Of a stretch of 64,000 bases of DNA, positions 61,979 to 64,000 are shown in pieces (the stretch's first letter is position 1; the number at the start of each line of letters is the position of its first letter). The DNA lies in the NCBI RefSeq assembly GCF_004121075.1, contig NZ_RHLN01000004.1, positions 62,001 to 126,000 on the forward strand, given 5' to 3'. The notes below the pieces were generated by a model, which made no database searches, was not told the DNA's origin, and saw nothing but the letters and a program-made list of their open reading frames with translations. The translations under genes and the position numbers were made by a program. This stretch comes from Lutibacter sp. HS1-25 (GTDB lineage Bacteria > Bacteroidota > Bacteroidia > Flavobacteriales > Flavobacteriaceae).

Positions 61979-64000
61979 ATGGCTAAATTATCAAAGTATA
62001 TAATTTGTTTTTTCTTTATTTTAAATAGCCTGAGTTTAATTGCTCAAAATAAACAACGTCCTTTTATTTGGGTTGAACAAAAAGATAGAACTGAAATTCT
62101 TGCTAAAATTCAGCACCAACCTTGGGCAAAAGCATATTATAAAGAATTTAAGGATAGATTAGATGATGATATTGCATTGTATAAAAAATCTCCTAAAGAA
62201 TTTATTGCAAAGTTACCTTTCGATTGGTCTAAACAAAAAAATGGAATAACACCTCCATTTAATACATATACAAATTTTGATGGATCAACAGACCAAGATC
62301 GATTTGTATTGAATAAATATCTGCAAATTGGTATAGATTGTGGTGTGCTTTATTTTTTAACGGAAGATGAAAGTTATGCGCAATGTGCCGCCGCTATTTT
62401 ACATGCTTTTGTTGAAGGTGTTTTACAACTAACACCATCAGAAGAAACAGGAAATGGTGGATGGATTTATCCAACAGATTATTTAAGGGAAGCACGCGTT
62501 TTTGGTGCGCAAGTTCCTGTAATTTATGACTTTATAGCAACGTATTTAGAAAAGAAGCATCAGGTGTATGATATTGGTAAAAATGGTTTTATCAATTTTT
62601 CAGAAGAAAATGCCCAAAAAGTTTTTTTAACTTATGCAAATTTAGCCGCTTATCACGGTCATACTGGTTCAAATTGGTCGGTTTTAATGTCGTTTAGTTT
62701 GGTTCAAAATGCTTTGGCTTTAAATAATTTAGAAGAACGAAAAAAATACCTCGATATTTATTTAACAAAAGGAACCGATAAGCAAGATGCATTGCCAGAT
62801 ATCTCAGCAAACTATATAAATGAAGGTGATGTATATCCTGAAACTTCTCAATATTCAAATGGAGTAGCTGCCTATACAACACGAATGATGCTTATTTTAA
62901 ACAAATACAATCCAAGTTTAAAATTGGGTCAAAAATATTATAAAATTCCTTTTTCGTTAGACAGGTGGAATAGTATTCGTTATCCAAATGATGAAATTGT
63001 GAGATTTGGAGATGGGCATAGAACATTTGAAGTGCCTTATGAGTCTTATGATATGGCTTATCTTTTAGGAAAACAAGATAGTGTAAATAAATTGACCGAT
63101 AAATTTGGGCCACTTTTAACTAAAAGTATCAACGATGGTAAATATTCTAGAGCAATAGTGGGTAAACGTTCATTTGGAGCTTCTGTTTATTATGAACCAA
63201 CTCAATTGCTGTGGCTTCAAACAACAAAAGCGTATTCTTTAGAAAGTACCAATTTACCTAGAACAGATCAATTTTCTCATGCAGGTGTTTTTTTACAGCG
63301 CAATTTAAGTTCAACAAATAAATCTGAAGACGGATTGATGTGTTTTGTTGGTGGTGCACATATGGTACACGGTCATGCGGGTGGAATGGATATGGAGTTA
63401 TACGGCTTGGGTGAAGTACTTGGAGTTGACCACGGACGTGGACAATATAGAACAGATTTACATGAAAACTATTCTAGATTATTTGCAGCGCACAATTCAG
63501 TAATTGTAAACGGAGCAAGTCAAGGTGAAGGTGATTGGGTGAATTTAGGTATGAATACTGTAGAATTAGTAACCATGGAACCAATGCCTTTAGAAAAGGC
63601 AATTTCACCAAATCATTCTTTTACAAGAACTCGTTTTTTAGATGATAAAGGAGGTAAAGCCGAAGCAACACAAGAAAGAACCATGGCGCTAATTAGAACC
63701 TCGCCAACCACTGGTTATTTTGTTGATGTTTTTCGTTCAAAATCTGCTTTGGCTAATGAGTATCATGATTATTTGTATCACAATATAGGAGATGAATTAA
63801 ACTTTTTGAACAAGGATTTATTTTTAAAGTCAGACGAAAATCGATATAATGAAAATGCAAATGCACCCTATTTTAATAATAAAAAATATAGAAATCCAGG
63901 GTGGCACTTTTTTAAAGATGTAAAATCATCAAGCATTTATGAAGCTGATATAAAAGCCCAGTTTGAGCTAAATAAACTCAGCAAAAAATCTTATATGAAT
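61979..64000 (+). CDS. Heparinase II/III-like lyase, PL40 ulvan-lyase type (partial)
   Basis: The frame is open from ATG at 61979 to the window end (674 codons), so the C-terminus is missing. A signal peptide ends near residue 23 (LIAQ). Residues 30-400 are the alpha/alpha toroid (SANYINEGDVYPETSQYSNG in part). From about 440 the beta domain begins, with the family motif around HGHAG (His464, His466), EVLGVDHGRG and AAHNSVIVNG (His505). Heparinase II/III-like lyases use Tyr/His/Asn for beta-elimination. Next to a PL24/PL25-type lyase and a sulfatase-GH78 it fits PL40, the ulvan-lyase family founded on a similar marine flavobacterial locus. The spacing of 119 bp from the previous gene holds nothing else recognisable. 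Confidence 0.8.
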   Translation, partial: MAKLSKYIICFFFILNSLSLIAQNKQRPFIWVEQKDRTEILAKIQHQPWAKAYYKEFKDRLDDDIALYKKSPKEFIAKLPFDWSKQKNGITPPFNTYTNFDGSTDQDRFVLNKYLQIGIDCGVLYFLTEDESYAQCAAAILHAFVEGVLQLTPSEETGNGGWIYPTDYLREARVFGAQVPVIYDFIATYLEKKHQVYDIGKNGFINFSEENAQKVFLTYANLAAYHGHTGSNWSVLMSFSLVQNALALNNLEERKKYLDIYLTKGTDKQDALPDISANYINEGDVYPETSQYSNGVAAYTTRMMLILNKYNPSLKLGQKYYKIPFSLDRWNSIRYPNDEIVRFGDGHRTFEVPYESYDMAYLLGKQDSVNKLTDKFGPLLTKSINDGKYSRAIVGKRSFGASVYYEPTQLLWLQTTKAYSLESTNLPRTDQFSHAGVFLQRNLSSTNKSEDGLMCFVGGAHMVHGHAGGMDMELYGLGEVLGVDHGRGQYRTDLHENYSRLFAAHNSVIVNGASQGEGDWVNLGMNTVELVTMEPMPLEKAISPNHSFTRTRFLDDKGGKAEATQERTMALIRTSPTTGYFVDVFRSKSALANEYHDYLYHNIGDELNFLNKDLFLKSDENRYNENANAPYFNNKKYRNPGWHFFKDVKSSSIYEADIKAQFELNKLSKKSYMN

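Overview
The window looks like the chromosome of a marine flavobacterium (Bacteroidota). It is AT-rich. It carries two SusC/SusD pairs, many proteins with type IX secretion (T9SS) C-terminal sorting domains, A-rich translation starts and -7 elements resembling TAnnTTTG. Almost every gene encodes an exported protein for polysaccharide or protein breakdown. I saw no tRNA, rRNA, CRISPR array, transposase or phage gene.

Region 1 (1-9.7 kb, plus strand) holds the tail of a sulfatase, a membrane LytTR regulator, a DUF5916/CBM9-like outer-membrane protein, two GH43-type enzymes, a T9SS type-B cell-surface protein and a DUF1080 lipoprotein. Two decayed gene fragments lie here: a 144-bp near-copy of the sulfatase 3' end and a frameshifted 5' end of a GH43 gene. 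They mark past duplications and insertions.

Region 2 (9.8-23.2 kb, minus strand) holds two GH49-like beta-helix enzymes, a free-standing binding-type module that is also fused inside one of those enzymes, an Fn3 lipoprotein, and a four-gene operon (sulfatase, mutarotase-like protein, two tandem GH43). Region 3 (23.4-31.8 kb, plus strand) diverges from it: GH43-like lipoprotein, third GH49-like enzyme, sulfatase, GH27, GH43, DUF1080, GH43. Regions 1-3 together look like one exo- and endo-acting system against a sulfated, galactose-containing algal glycan. The substrate is not settled by sequence, and no SusCD pair is visible in this part. Three transcription units here share an upstream element (AAATGAGCAA) exactly 52 nt before a -7-like box.

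Region 4 (31.9-47.8 kb, minus strand) begins with a small PH/GRAM-like protein, then an operon read right to left: SusC, SusD, FISUMP lipoprotein and a 2492-aa S8 protease with a T9SS domain. A coiled-coil solenoid lipoprotein sits upstream. This looks like a protein- or glycoprotein-scavenging locus. Region 5 is an AraC-type membrane regulator (48.1-49.3 kb) and about 1 kb of non-coding DNA.

Region 6 (50.3-64 kb, plus strand) matches an ulvan utilisation locus: SusC, SusD, a FAS1-like lipoprotein, a sulfatase-GH78 rhamnosidase fusion, a PL24/PL25-type BNR propeller lyase and a heparinase II/III-like PL40-type lyase cut by the window end. A second shared element (CAGKATTGTRCARGAT) occurs upstream of SusC, upstream of the sulfatase-GH78 gene, and before a short gene-less stretch that ends in an intrinsic terminator, a candidate small RNA.
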